Positions 57,501 through 61,603 of a stretch of 64,000 nucleotides of DNA are shown here, piece by piece. The notes below the pieces were generated by a model. It was not told where the DNA came from and did no database searches. It worked only from the letters and a program-made list of their open reading frames with translations. Within the stretch, counting starts at the first letter, position 1. Each line of letters starts with the position of its first letter. The stretch lies in NCBI RefSeq assembly GCF_002214805.1, contig NZ_CP019914.1, forward strand, positions 124,001 through 188,000, in the 5' to 3' direction. This DNA comes from Brachyspira hampsonii (GTDB lineage: Bacteria; Spirochaetota; Brachyspiria; Brachyspirales; Brachyspiraceae). The position numbers and the translations under genes were made by a program.

Positions 57501-57899
57501 AGTTTTTTCTATAGTATTTCTTTCTTTTAATACAGTATCTACTTTGTTTAATATTTCTAAATAAGCCTCTTCAAGAGAATCAACCTGCTCCTGATACTGA
57601 GATACTGCAGCTTTATAATCTTTATATGACTCAATTCTTTTATTTAATTTAGCGAGGTCTTCTTCCATAGATTTGCTTATAAAGCCTGCTTTTTTAACTG
57701 CTATCTCCAAATCTATAGCATTATCTCTCACCTCGGAAATCTTTTCTTCTACAATACCTTCCAAAACAGCTTTTTCTTCAGCAAACATTTCATTAAAATC
57801 ATTATTGCCGTAATTTTTTTTTCTATTGACTACGCTATATATACCGATAAGTAATAGAGGAACAACAAATGTTAGTATTAATTGAAGAACAGGGGTCAT
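36516..57899 (-). CDS. Giant membrane-anchored coiled-coil protein (7,127 residues)
   Basis: A single uninterrupted frame. The ACGGAG ribosome binding site is 8 bases before the ATG. One transmembrane segment (about residues 4-24) is followed by NRKKN, so the rest should face the cytoplasm. Residues about 30-7000 are near-continuous heptad-type coiled coil rich in Glu, Lys, Asp, Ile, Leu, Asn and Ser; I noticed no cysteine in the parts I scanned, and very few prolines. From about residue 1,000 it is built of units of roughly 620-730 residues, marked by FED-x-W, KHLNNEKNYIDEYL, ILDRDEL and IPALFDEEK motifs. The C-terminus has an HTH-like segment (IIRMYKEGWKPDEIVKN, then SRDEVERII) resembling that of the 265-residue protein at 14.2 kb. 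It may be a cytoskeletal tether, ruler or scaffold; the function is unknown. SMC-type ATPase motifs are absent. Confidence 0.85.
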   Translation of the reverse strand: MTPVLQLILTFVVPLLLIGIYSVVNRKKNYGNNDFNEMFAEEKAVLEGIVEEKISEVRDNAIDLEIAVKKAGFISKSMEEDLAKLNKRIESYKDYKAAVSQYQEQVDSLEEAYLEILNKVDTVLKERNTIEKTYKRISDVKAKMTELEKNVGSIQDKLIESYNSKLNEFESELYKRFDALTTNLLARDAHYSTMAEQEKEKISALTEEFKLHVAKKEELFTNQLTQLAERTARHNIEQLAELFEKGRDELINKYSSFADEIDTKSKDIENRYETLSQSKDGLETELNNLRDTIHDRLNSITESSVLEFKDEMEKTKEMLYSTLKEGLEKISQDKEEFLDSIEQKAYSLEKSIDDIKDKADYISKDYAEKAHQLENEFSVLKDDINNRFIAEVESFSNHIKNVLENEDDGVITLYRNKTKELNDLIISIDGMSEETMLRAESRFEDIVNDIDKLKDDILTRAQDDMEYSIDKARSSLIAEINELRNDVETETNLLKDKIDETHYQTSEIISILNNKQEEILDSLNLQKEYLYKDLEAQANDRVNEIERLFSSVKRELEQNIDSYIKNTSSDLSAIDEKLSSLKEQYDKASSDIDTLSKDTEYNIKENLEKRLEILEKSSAEINDLVGIANEKLDTGIKDTEEKIDDIKKEISQYSDSYIESLKSHLKNVLDDYEQTKMKAITDSIDSVINQVDESEKRHDELISNIENSIDEFKNKMDLAINENVKFNEESKKEVVDMLHNELRQATDAFDTLLNEKRDSMNKIKDEIEDIMHRVENGRDTFEKTINKVYENAEDREKALMSDIEDKYNSLDKKIDGVLDERRADLNAISAEYNAMLEKYSNNLKDDYEELKHHASLMSDEYKIRIENLGERINEIIDNANNMQSVIDSKASEIDSYIVYKKEEIDRKSSDIFAGVEENASKKLDELRELIDNAINKYQDEIKEIETYRFEESQNIIHDIENIGAGIRKDYEQYTNMLEDFYKKEKDSLNDYANSLKDEIEKAREESEAKHLSNEANYIDEYLNKASFKIDEEVNRLNEELNSSFNTLYSGFSKILAKIRKANNKKALQYIAKIKKHADKVISNTAAEVRDSLGLTLEDLRNEFISLKDNVDDKLREEADKLISNNENVLAILDDHNNRLEQINDLSNTIENIKETLLEQIDDLNSHLSDANENFNSIIDNIKSSIIDRDELIELQNSEKEFLKNQIEDIKEEFELFKDQMLRTNEVEIPALFDEEKERIENMFDEFSKNLLMRLTDNESDIHYIKDVLSEERSHLISQIELLRKDVDDIKDDNTVTVLSEEKAVLENSVTALRDDFDKIIDLERDFITLKNRMEGIDSGLKDDVKELSDKLRDFKNNLEEKIEKDSSGLYRDLESLNNNFETVRKNMSSFLDKDKIEELLNKEKNRLDSIFESLTSNNESFKDRLEKRMSYFEDIWSDNTKIKSIYAADIREEVENIRKEADIKYDNHISELKEKMKLIEQDIYDWKNGNLNTLLSQLDEARRGIEEFINTSEGKKNQFIIDMINDIEKKENEIYSRIDEKISEAENKLASVDEKLNNAIGNSLEEIHNRINESVAKYDEEIKRIEHHRETETENIISDIEDLGNSIREDYEEYSIMIDKIYEDAVSELEVHLENIKKEIERARSEAEEKHLSNEKNYIDDYLLNYSEKIEAHVNDKLSILTESKAQLDDMIKESFNTLNSNLNDAMNRFNEEANTQIHSVVNRLEKEAEERLNNDNKYISELEEQLRAISVKIDNELYNISSKLDNEISDVKTKYKDLSTDFDEELDMIKASILDRDELMELHNSEKEILSEQMETLKTEFDSFKDELLKANEEDIPTLFEEEKQKIEKAFEYFTSNLLDRMNNSENDINYVKDVIVENRNAFLEKIDNIKRDIESIKDDNTIAQLALDKQSLEDSFNTIKDDFGKLSDLETALYQLRDNVEDIDLNFKDDIKVLSERFEEFENKAVTDERFDNLSYSIDKIRDNLKNSINKSSELENEFSSIKENLFKALSKNENIENLFADEVKKLDSLFNNIKTDNAEFRDRLEKRIDYFEDTWSDSGRIRSLYAADLRDELENIKAEADIKLENYVNDLKSQIEDINNDASSWRDEYINDIKERIDAMDKDISSWKDGRINELLEQLENAKESIKDYLESSEGKKEEFLSDILLKIEDKEHSIYNRIDAKIEDIENRLSVVDGKVSDDIARGLEEVENIVNKAINKYNEEIKNIEHHRAEEGSKLLGDIQSGYDYYSKLINTTYKDSLSSLADYTNRIKSDIEKARKEAENKHLNNEKNYIDEYLKEYSAKLDNKVNEKINILNDSKNKLDDMIKESFNTLNINLNDAILKFNEHADSKINSALEKIEKDASERFFSYKNYVSELEENLRAISAKIDNEMYNVSSKFDNDISDLKNKYKELNADFEESLDIIKSSILDRDELIELQTSEKELLSERIDELKNEFKSFKYEILAANRDDIPALFDEEKERIEKAFEDFTNTLLDRVNDSERDINYIKDIISEDKISLLEKIDNLKSEIDVLREDDTITQLALDKQALEVSFNSIKNDFSKLEELENHLYELKNNMDNFDLDLKDEVKSLSDKFNSFENKIKENDNNIRDISSNMDTISDNIGDLSSDINVIRDAINNSINKSSELEHTILKDKEELENRLSSIKENLSLISSNNKVSDTLFNDEVKKLESLFDSFKNDSIEFRDRLTKRIEYFEDTWSDSTRIRSLYAAEMRNELEEVKKETELKFENYLNDLAGRIETIDENISGWKDGKINELLSELEAAKNNITNYLDSTENRKEQLISDVLSKIEEKENAIYNRIDSKIADIENKLSVLDIKVSDDAYNKLEEVKEKLDKAISKYDEDIQNIEHYRNEEGSKLLEDIKSGYDYYSKLINSAYKDSLSSLSEYTNKIKAEIEDARKEAVHDNNINKNYIDEYLKNYSDKLENQIADKINILNESKNQLDDMIRDSFATLNSNFNDAIAKINENADNKVNSVIRKLESDKLLNYNEYIKELENHLSSINSKIDNEIYNVTSKFDNGISELRNKYDALNIDFEETLDLIKSSILDRDELTELHNSEKELLENRINELTELHNSEKELLENRINELTELHDSDKELLGSGIYEVKTELDNFKNELLESRLYELKNEFDNFKKEVLNANKDSIPALFEQEKQRIEDAFEEFTNNLLDRVNVSESDINYIKDIIAEDKLTLLKQIDNLKTDINSLKEDDILTQLTLEKEALEESFNSIKNDFAKLEDLEKHLYELRDNMKDDAASVYDKFENIEKEFTSSLNNVNSDIDNIKNDIINSINKSSELENNILKNKEELENKLSAIKDNLLSMSSRNDSIETLFNDEVSKLEDLFDKVHNGNIEFRDRLEKRITYFEDTWSDSTKLRSLYASEMRDELEEIKKETEIKFENYLNDLNNKIDAMNDDISIWKENNINDLLSQLETAKQDISAYLDTTEDKKNKLISEVLSKIEERENNIYSRLDEKIAEIENRLSETNSKLNDDIAVNLDNLHNMINDALVKYNEEIENIENYRTIESDKLLEDSKKLIEDIKSGYNHYSNLINEAYNNSVNSLTDYSNLVKEEIEKAREESESKHLNNEKNYIDDYLKNYSDKLDAKVSEKIDTLNAAKDSLDNIIKDSFNNLELNMQEAISKFEKESNNKLLEVIEKLEKDSKAVIFDKNEYSVYLTEQLNGISKKIEDEISKINERMDGDLSNITEKMDSNIASLNNKVYDDINSIIEKYESLSKDFDTSLEVLKDSILDRNELLEMQSSEKEILVSKVDELKKEFESFKEDILKTNKESIPSLFDEEKKKIENAFEEFTEALLDRVNNSESDINYVKDIIYEDKSFILEKIDNLKNELYSLRDDDTINRLTLEKNALEESFNSIKDSFSKLEDLENNLYQLRDDMVDVDINLKDEVKNLVSKVEELDSKIREDISKDLEDYSNDLSMLNSNVNTLNDYIESIKVNMHDSLNKSSEIENTILKDKEELESKLSSIKDNLLSISGKNDSIETLFNDEVQKLESLFDKVRNDNVEFRERLERRIEYFEDSWSDNARIRSLFSSDIRDEIENIKSYTELKFENSINELKDKMDSMNSDLTSFRDEYLNELKSRIDSMDNDIISWKDGRINELLAQLEEAKNNISSYIDNSDVKAEKILSDILSKIEEKESSIYNKLDEKIADIENKLSDIDSKLNNEINTNFNSIYNMLNEASDRYNEEIKNIENYRKDEKNKLSDDYQKFIDDMKSGYEYYSNLINDAYNNSLNSLKDYSKLVEEEIEKAREESESKHLNNEKNYIDEYLKEYSDKLNTEIAEKMNMLTEAKEELDDMVRDSFDNLESSFNDALIRFEEETSSKVLDAIEKLEKETESVLFKKYMSVLNEKIRSVNEKLDNETSDLKEKYADLNSDLNNAINMMKNSVIDKDQLISLHSDENNTIIEKLEKLKNDFQTFRESSLRFDNEDVPALFDDKKKEIERIFEEFTSVVLDRLNITDDEVNKLKDTIISDKLNLLEKMDNLEVEIETVKKDNTIEQLALEKKALEDSFNTIKEDFAKLGNLESNLYQLKENMSDVDILLKDEVKALSNRLSDFEDRIKDDIVRDLDEYSIELNNLTSNVGKLNLRIDGIKEQIENSINKSSELENLLSKEKEELDNKLSSIKDDLISKSENSDIIEQTFIKEKEELTNLFNQIREDNKDFRYRLEKRISYFEDTWSDSGKLKNIFSADIKEELNDIRNANDIKINNSIGYLKDKIESIDNDISNWKENGIEELVKQLKEARESISNYLDDSEIKGKEVVYSILLSGREYLEKYLKEYYSELESQLYDKMNLSKIDLDNILKSSFDNLETKFNESITKIEEYSNDKMSKTLEDIEKNKYDLDIMINDSFNMLNQSINNAVSKMLEDSDDKLRDVIESLESQINDLISNKEEEIVNKISAYETELKEEQASSLEDIRNELLELYSEFKDNVNYDGLKDIGGKLNNIENSLLVVNTQLENKAKDISDRIDLEKEELYTSVNKLSSEFEYFKSNIDERFKTQVSDFISNNEHILSLFGEYSEKISSVTDILEDIENVKVSLIDEINKVKEEIDNKYSTLTRDFDKSIDEIKDAVLDKNNILQFYVNEKELLLKEVDELKSSFASLKDDILISTDERAEAFIDSEKLRIQSAIDDVFETLSAKISSNDDSISGLESSLSEYKSIISNTIDEFKDEISSIKDNHSYNDLIEERNRLEESFNSLKNDFLKIEDLEKDLSVIKDKVKGVDTSLNDEVIRLSDELRELKENLSNEYNSDITNENIDAVYEDFRKLNENLESFKETVIPQLSNISKLEDKILDSKEEIYRDLNDIMDSLPKSYAGAEEISILEEKLDNIFNNFNDSIVSIKNDLVDNIEKDTKEFKDRIEKRIEFFEDTWSSEEKIVELYGNIISDNFDVLKEGLESQFNDSFAEFKDKIETMQNDLNSWKSSNLNSITNTLDNAKDIASDNADYSEIKSMIELLKEDIYNKQLELQNNVDSKLEESISKIDLFDSRIKDLEYNQGSLGADLAKYREKLYSILDDYDDKVKSKVINLQNSLKTEEKNTLDYIENNISSIKDDINSSSKGVDIKIKALESYISKINNELNTNTLKLSNELAKDKKELLNTIDEFRKEVYSRIAEEVSSKDSELLNSFEEFKNQIINSVPNIDELADLFVSEKEDITNEFYELRDEILNNHEDNKNFAKMFEEEKAKLIDELDHFKSAVRVEYISAEERFEALKKDYLNNLNNLLDVEKADLESSFEEIRKEINNIKDVSVSREEIEKLIDSYKQEITTSIDNKKAEISENEEAVKVDSSYVEKLIEEERARINETLESFRKNIEENYSTVEAVAEVLSKEQDSVETKLLKMKEDILSDMPTLENVSQIFVEEKETLKDELKEEFVSLRNEILGSVPTNNDLANMAQQYGAKIRDDFQILEQDFSESIKRYKENISNEMAGFRNEFNERIANIKDLAEALQAERDRLMAEIDDIKLKYESGAIYSDEALNTIEGDRDRLLNEFISFRRSIIELIKEQDATMTMFNQEKINIIDSIEALKNKISFDTISRDDVISMIEDERRQVADMFESIQNDSMDTDLRYLTDSFRDDIIKVFEESNDEFRKRIEARIVHFEDAYASADRIKDFYKDAIISEVDSLRSDAEKILIDLNNKVENTKDQIDLLENDRLKGIISKIDEAENDINSFINSMKANIKEQENELRMLSQSQKHISQEVETVRREREALMDMVKNSDINIKNKLESLTSAVSEAADIASLKIAEKEEAFSNKVKEAEEYINSLSYRMTEENNSDLAKAREDINNLISSFNESIVKETNDLTPHIMTIVENFINNEMKKFDKFSDVRSAIEGIENDINNKITEAFNNMNKELEDNIIEFRKKIDTYQEEFISELKMSVNMEGEKAVDEIRSIHNDEVAKLKEMYLTTEKFYTDRQEKNHEDFSKLFEEAYKDYNEKIESLYTQLDDTKLQISTSVEDVVSDLKQALSIKDEFLTSVEDNKEKLEAVEEQMNNLENELAPSVEKLKIMIEEKALELKDKINAYSQDIELQGEKFNSRLEELSNNAKSTVENKVTEFDSIIENVSSRMSALLEEKNSEFDALKAHYEGLSESLTALKDSISEAVNERISEANNIIEENVRTIEESANEKYEKYIARLNSNLEQTLSLLMNDAKEHIQKAKEEIIKAHTNNLDEYDERITNMKDIVSALEEDITKYSSEIDARLESINLSYDEKTNIILKDFDNRTDDLKLKLNDAVESIDKMLDVKTNDISLEYEAMKSKIDDIAKDIDKYLNTVKVFDNAKEMAASIKNDVSKLNALVEDTKAVTVEMNKTMSEFDSLKKMHHEILDYAESLKKEKDSLKDTQEKVNMLMEMSGEIQDRFVNIAENNAIIEHAEEGIQVVIDIASQIENKLSFIKDKEEYADDILQQIRKAEIESETILERIDSIKEAMVEVEDTRKNFMDKIYSLERDMAKIDKNDKKVQLFISKLEELNVIIDEIQNQRENLVRMKNQYDDYDKNIVKNLERAEYFVRYLETLLDNADKYMSDKGSKTSKKGTSKVDSKKEEFIIRMYKEGWKPDEIVKNSSYSRDEVERIIKAWKDKQSRG
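39440..53640 (-). repeat. Eight-copy repeat of about 2 kb inside the giant gene
   Basis: The codons for the motif R-[I/M]-x-[Y/F/H]-FED-x-[W/Y] occur near 53600, 51730, 49745, 47740, 45722, 43750, 41665 and 39465. The spacing is about 1.9-2.2 kb (near residues 1430, 2055, 2720, 3385, 4060, 4715, 5410 and 6145). Copies 2-5 are the most alike; the last two are degenerate. Between them recur a 'DRDEL' block (seven copies) and a 'KNYIDEYL' block (six clear copies). Confidence 0.8.
48431..48685 (-). repeat. Local tandem expansion in the giant gene, 54-bp perfect repeats
   Basis: Two exact 54-bp copies (48561-48614 and 48615-48668) and a partial third encode the 18-residue unit NELTELHNSEKELLENRI. 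Just beside them (about 48431-48543) lies an imperfect duplication encoding ELDNFKNELLESRLYE-like units. The frame is kept. It looks like a recent slippage or unequal-crossover event. Confidence 0.85.
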
Positions 57900-57923
57900 A
57901 AAAAAACTCCGTAAATATAGTAT

Positions 57924-57961
57924 ATTAACATAATTCTATATTATGTTAATGTATATGTCAA
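57924..57961 (-). promoter_or_regulatory. Giant-gene promoter with operator-like palindrome over the -10 box
   Basis: On the minus strand, TTGACA (57956-57961), a 17-base spacer and TAGAAT (57933-57938) form a near-consensus promoter about 35 bases before the ATG. A perfect 10-bp inverted repeat, ATTAACATAA / TTATGTTAAT with a 7-base spacer (57924-57950), covers the -10 box and part of the spacer, the typical place for a repressor site. Confidence 0.7.
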
Positions 57962-58177
57962 TAGTATTTAAATGTTTTAATTTCTCAAGATGTTAAAATT
58001 CGCCTAAAATTCAAATTTTTTATATATTATCATAATATTTTCTTATGTAAACTGCAAATTTAGGTTTTATATATAGATAATATTTCTTAAAATATTAACA
58101 TTACATAAATTAAAACTTATCATTTTACTATCAAATTAATATTTAGTTTAATAATATACAAAAATATTTTACCATAC

Positions 58178-58205
58178 TTGATATTATATTTTTTTATAGT
58201 AAAAT
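58178..58205 (+). promoter_or_regulatory. Sigma-70 promoter of the TPR/PEGA-like gene
   Basis: TTGATA (58178-58183), a 16-base spacer and TAAAAT (58200-58205) lie about 65 bases before the ATG at 58270; the ribosome binding site is CGGAG. Confidence 0.5.
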
Positions 58206-58269
58206 ATCTTAAGTTTTTTAACAGATGTCGATATTTTAAAGAATAGTTAAAAAATATTCGGAGATAACA

Positions 58270-60300
58270 ATGAAAAAAGTTATTGCATTTATATTGCTGA
58301 TATATTTCCCTTTATTTTCTCAAAACAGCATAACATTTCCAGATTATATAGAAGATTTGCAAAATAAATCTCCTAAAAAATCTATAGAGTGGTTTAAGAA
58401 AAATTCTTATTCTGATGAATATGGTGTAAATGAATATGTATTCGATTTTTATAGAGGGGTAAGCAGATATTTATCATTTGTAAAATTTGGAAGTGCTAGA
58501 ACCGAAGTTAATAGAGCTGCAAGCGATTTCAGAAAGGCTCTAGAACTACCTAATGATCCTGTTTATTCTTATAATGACAGAGCTTTCCTATATTTAGGTG
58601 GAATACTTACTATATTACCGGGAGATAAAGAACTTCCTGCAAGAATATTTAAATATTATGCTGATAATTGTAAAACTTCAAATCCTAACTATCCAACAGC
58701 AATATATTGGAGCATGTATCTAAGTTATATTACTCCGATGGTTTATGAAAGCTATTATGAAACTTTAAATATACTATCAAAAAATCCAAATAATAAAATA
58801 TATGACTATTTTTCAGGTGAAAATAAAACTATAAATGAAATGATGAAAAAATTACAATCTCCTGAAAATATGACTCAGAAAGTTTATGAATGGACTACTT
58901 CAAATATGGATGTTTATACATTAATAAAAAACTCTATTCCTATACTTCCTGAAGAAGAAGGTCTTTCTGTATTTACTGCACAAAAATTTGATACTTTTGA
59001 AAGATATTCCCCTGCTAAAAATATTGATGAAATAGAAAAAGAAATAGAAAAAAATGAAGATGCTGAAGCAGATTTGGTACAAACAGAAATAGAACCAGAG
59101 GAAAAAGAGGAGTTGGATGAACTTCAGGATATAGCCAAAAGCGAAAAAACTCCTGAATATCCTTCAAATAGAAAAATACATTCAATAGAAAGAGAAATAG
59201 TAGACGAAATAGTAATAGATGATCCGAAAACTATTGAATATGAAACAAATATACTAAGAGGAACAAATGATCAAAAAGATATCCCTGAGCCTACAAATAT
59301 AGAAACTATAAATGAAACTTTATATCCATTAACTATATTGATAGATAAAAATCCTAATAATGGTCCTATAAATGTTGATATAGAAGATTATTCATTTAAT
59401 ACTGAAGTTTCTACTAACTTTGTTATAGAAGTTTCTGAGGGAGTGTATGAGGCTTATATATCTTTTGCAGATAAATTATATACTAATGCTGTAAAAGTTG
59501 AAAAGGATAAATATAATCTATTTTCTATAATAATAGAAGATCATAATACAGAAAATGATTTAAATGGCTTAAAAGAAGAGATAAAAGAAGAATTAAGCAA
59601 AGAAGAAAAGAAAGAAGATGTTTCTTTAACAGTAGGAAAAGAAAATACACCTGTTAATAAATACGATGGAAATGCTGAAAACACAAGAAACATAATAAGA
59701 GATGTATTATCAAGACCTGCCAAAGTAGCAACCGAATGGTTTAATACAAACCCTTATAATGAATATATGGGAATATCCGTAGAAGAATATACATATTACA
59801 GAGGAGTTGCCTATTATTCAAGATTCCTAAATGAAGGAAGAATATCTGCTGAATTTGCTGCTCAGGCTAAATCAGATTTAACATTTGCTTATAGTAAGAA
59901 AGATAATTCTAATCTTTTAATGAGAACAAGACTTTATTTAGGGGCTGTCAATCTATTTGCTTATAATAATTTGTATGAAGCTGATAAAATGTTTGCTGAA
60001 GTAGGTTCTTCTTTAACTGAAAATCATAGGTACTATCCTACTGTTATTTATTGGAGAAGCAGAATAGGTACGGCAGATGATGCTAAATTGTCTGAATTTT
60101 CAAAAATACTTTCATCAAAACCTGCAAATACTCAAATATTGGACTATTCGTCTACAATGTTTAAAGATTTGTCAGTTATGCCTTCTTATAGTGAAAGAAT
60201 AACAGGGATTAGAGCAGTTAGAAATTCAAAACCTATATATGAACCCCCAAATAATACATATAAAGCAGGAAGCAGTAAAACTCAGGAAGTTTTAAATTAA
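58270..60300 (+). CDS. Exported protein with duplicated TPR-like domain and a PEGA-like insert
   Basis: A 676-residue protein with a signal peptide (MKKVIAFILLIYFPLFSQNS). An N-terminal helical domain (about residues 30-215) and a C-terminal one (about 485-645) are homologous: SIEWFKKNSYSDEYGVNEYV, FYRGVSRY and YPTAIYWSMYL match ATEWFNTNPYNEYMGISVEE, YYRGVAYY and YPTVIYWRSRI. Between them are an acidic linker (about 255-320) and a beta unit (YPLTILIDKNPNNGPINVD onward, about 355-435) resembling a PEGA-type surface domain. TPR-like exported proteins usually scaffold envelope complexes. It is transcribed away from the giant gene and ends 27 bases before hisS. No named family is recognised. Confidence 0.7.
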   Translation: MKKVIAFILLIYFPLFSQNSITFPDYIEDLQNKSPKKSIEWFKKNSYSDEYGVNEYVFDFYRGVSRYLSFVKFGSARTEVNRAASDFRKALELPNDPVYSYNDRAFLYLGGILTILPGDKELPARIFKYYADNCKTSNPNYPTAIYWSMYLSYITPMVYESYYETLNILSKNPNNKIYDYFSGENKTINEMMKKLQSPENMTQKVYEWTTSNMDVYTLIKNSIPILPEEEGLSVFTAQKFDTFERYSPAKNIDEIEKEIEKNEDAEADLVQTEIEPEEKEELDELQDIAKSEKTPEYPSNRKIHSIEREIVDEIVIDDPKTIEYETNILRGTNDQKDIPEPTNIETINETLYPLTILIDKNPNNGPINVDIEDYSFNTEVSTNFVIEVSEGVYEAYISFADKLYTNAVKVEKDKYNLFSIIIEDHNTENDLNGLKEEIKEELSKEEKKEDVSLTVGKENTPVNKYDGNAENTRNIIRDVLSRPAKVATEWFNTNPYNEYMGISVEEYTYYRGVAYYSRFLNEGRISAEFAAQAKSDLTFAYSKKDNSNLLMRTRLYLGAVNLFAYNNLYEADKMFAEVGSSLTENHRYYPTVIYWRSRIGTADDAKLSEFSKILSSKPANTQILDYSSTMFKDLSVMPSYSERITGIRAVRNSKPIYEPPNNTYKAGSSKTQEVLN

Positions 60301-60327
60301 AAAATAAAATAATTAGGATTAGCGAAC

Positions 60328-61578
60328 ATGTTGGATATAAAAAAACCAAGAGGTACAAATGATTTTTTCTATGATTCTTCTAAAAGGCTTGAATATATAG
60401 AAAATAAAATAAAAAATATAGTAAAACTTTATGGATACGGCAGAATAAGAACACCTTTATTTGAGTATACAGATCTTTTTACAAGAGGAATAGGAGAGGG
60501 TACTGATATTGTAGGAAAAGAGATGTTTACATTTGAGGACAGAGGAGGCAGATCTCTAACATTAAGACCGGAAGGTACTGCTTCTGTGGCTCGTGCTTAT
60601 GTTGAAAACTCTATGCAAAATGAGTTTGCTATAAATAAATTATTTTATTTGGGAACTATGTATAGAGCAGAGCGTCCTCAAAAGGGAAGATACAGAGAAT
60701 TTAATCAGTTTGGAGTTGAATGCATTGGGAATTCATCTCCCTTAATAGATGCTGAGATTATACTTCTTAATATAAATGTATTAAAAGAGTTTGGTATTGA
60801 TAATGTAAATCTTCTAATAAATACTGTAGGCTGTTCTAAATGTAAGCCTTCTTATAATAATGCATTAAAAGAGGCTATTGGAAGCAGAAAAGATGAACTC
60901 TGCGAAACTTGTCAAAGAAGATATGATGGTAATATATTAAGAATATTAGATTGTAAAAATGAAAAATGTAAAGAAACAATAAAAGATATACCAAAATTCT
61001 ATGATTATGTGTGCGATGAGTGTAAAGAGCATTTTGATAAATTATGTGAAGAACTTACAAGAATAGGTCAAAAATTTACTATTGATAGTATGCTTGTAAG
61101 AGGACTTGATTATTACACAAAAACTGCTTTTGAAGTTCAAACAAATGCTTTAGGTGCTCAAAGTGCCATACTTGGCGGCGGAAGGTATGATAATCTCATT
61201 GGTATATTTAATAATGGAAAAGATGTTCCTGCTGTAGGAAGTGCTATGGGGATCGAAAGGCTTTTGCTTGTACTAGAAAATCAGAATAATATTATAACTG
61301 ACAGGCTTGATGCTTTTATTGTAGCATTTAAAGAAACTGAAAATGAAGTTTTAAAAGTAATGCAGGATTTAAGAGCTAATAATATAAGCTGTGATTATGA
61401 TTTCGCAGTTAAATCTATTAAAAGTCAATTCAAATCTGCTAACAAAAGAAATGCTAAATATGCTGTTGTTCTTGGAGAAGATGAATTCAAAAGAGGAATG
61501 TGCAAATTAAAAAATATGGATAGCGGAGAAGAAAAAGAAATATCTATAAATGATATACATACAAATATAGAAAAATAA
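60328..61578 (+). CDS. hisS: Histidyl-tRNA synthetase
   Basis: A 416-residue class II synthetase. It has KKPRGTNDFFYDSS at the start, motif 2 (MYRAERPQKGRYREFNQFGVE), the histidine-A motif LVRGLDYYTKTAFEVQ, motif 3 (AVGSAMGIERLLL), and an anticodon-binding domain from about residue 325. The insertion domain carries several CxxC pairs (CSKCKPSY, CETCQRRY, CDECKEHF), a feature of many bacterial HisRS that may bind zinc. It charges tRNA-His. It follows the TPR/PEGA-like gene by 27 bases and precedes mltG by 25. Confidence 0.96.
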   Translation: MLDIKKPRGTNDFFYDSSKRLEYIENKIKNIVKLYGYGRIRTPLFEYTDLFTRGIGEGTDIVGKEMFTFEDRGGRSLTLRPEGTASVARAYVENSMQNEFAINKLFYLGTMYRAERPQKGRYREFNQFGVECIGNSSPLIDAEIILLNINVLKEFGIDNVNLLINTVGCSKCKPSYNNALKEAIGSRKDELCETCQRRYDGNILRILDCKNEKCKETIKDIPKFYDYVCDECKEHFDKLCEELTRIGQKFTIDSMLVRGLDYYTKTAFEVQTNALGAQSAILGGGRYDNLIGIFNNGKDVPAVGSAMGIERLLLVLENQNNIITDRLDAFIVAFKETENEVLKVMQDLRANNISCDYDFAVKSIKSQFKSANKRNAKYAVVLGEDEFKRGMCKLKNMDSGEEKEISINDIHTNIEK

Positions 61579-61603
61579 TTATATAACATAAAATGAGCAA
61601 ATT

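Larger units (their letters stand above)
57900..58269. other. Divergent promoter region of the giant gene and the TPR/PEGA-like gene
   Basis: This region has no open frame. It holds the giant gene's promoter with its palindrome (57924-57961) and the plus-strand promoter at 58178-58205. The middle is plain AT-rich sequence. Confidence 0.6.

Noticed and set aside
36516-57899. Giant gene as an SMC or Rad50-type ATPase
   Set aside because: No Walker A or B motif and no ABC signature are visible; only coiled coil, one membrane segment and the C-terminal HTH-like segment.
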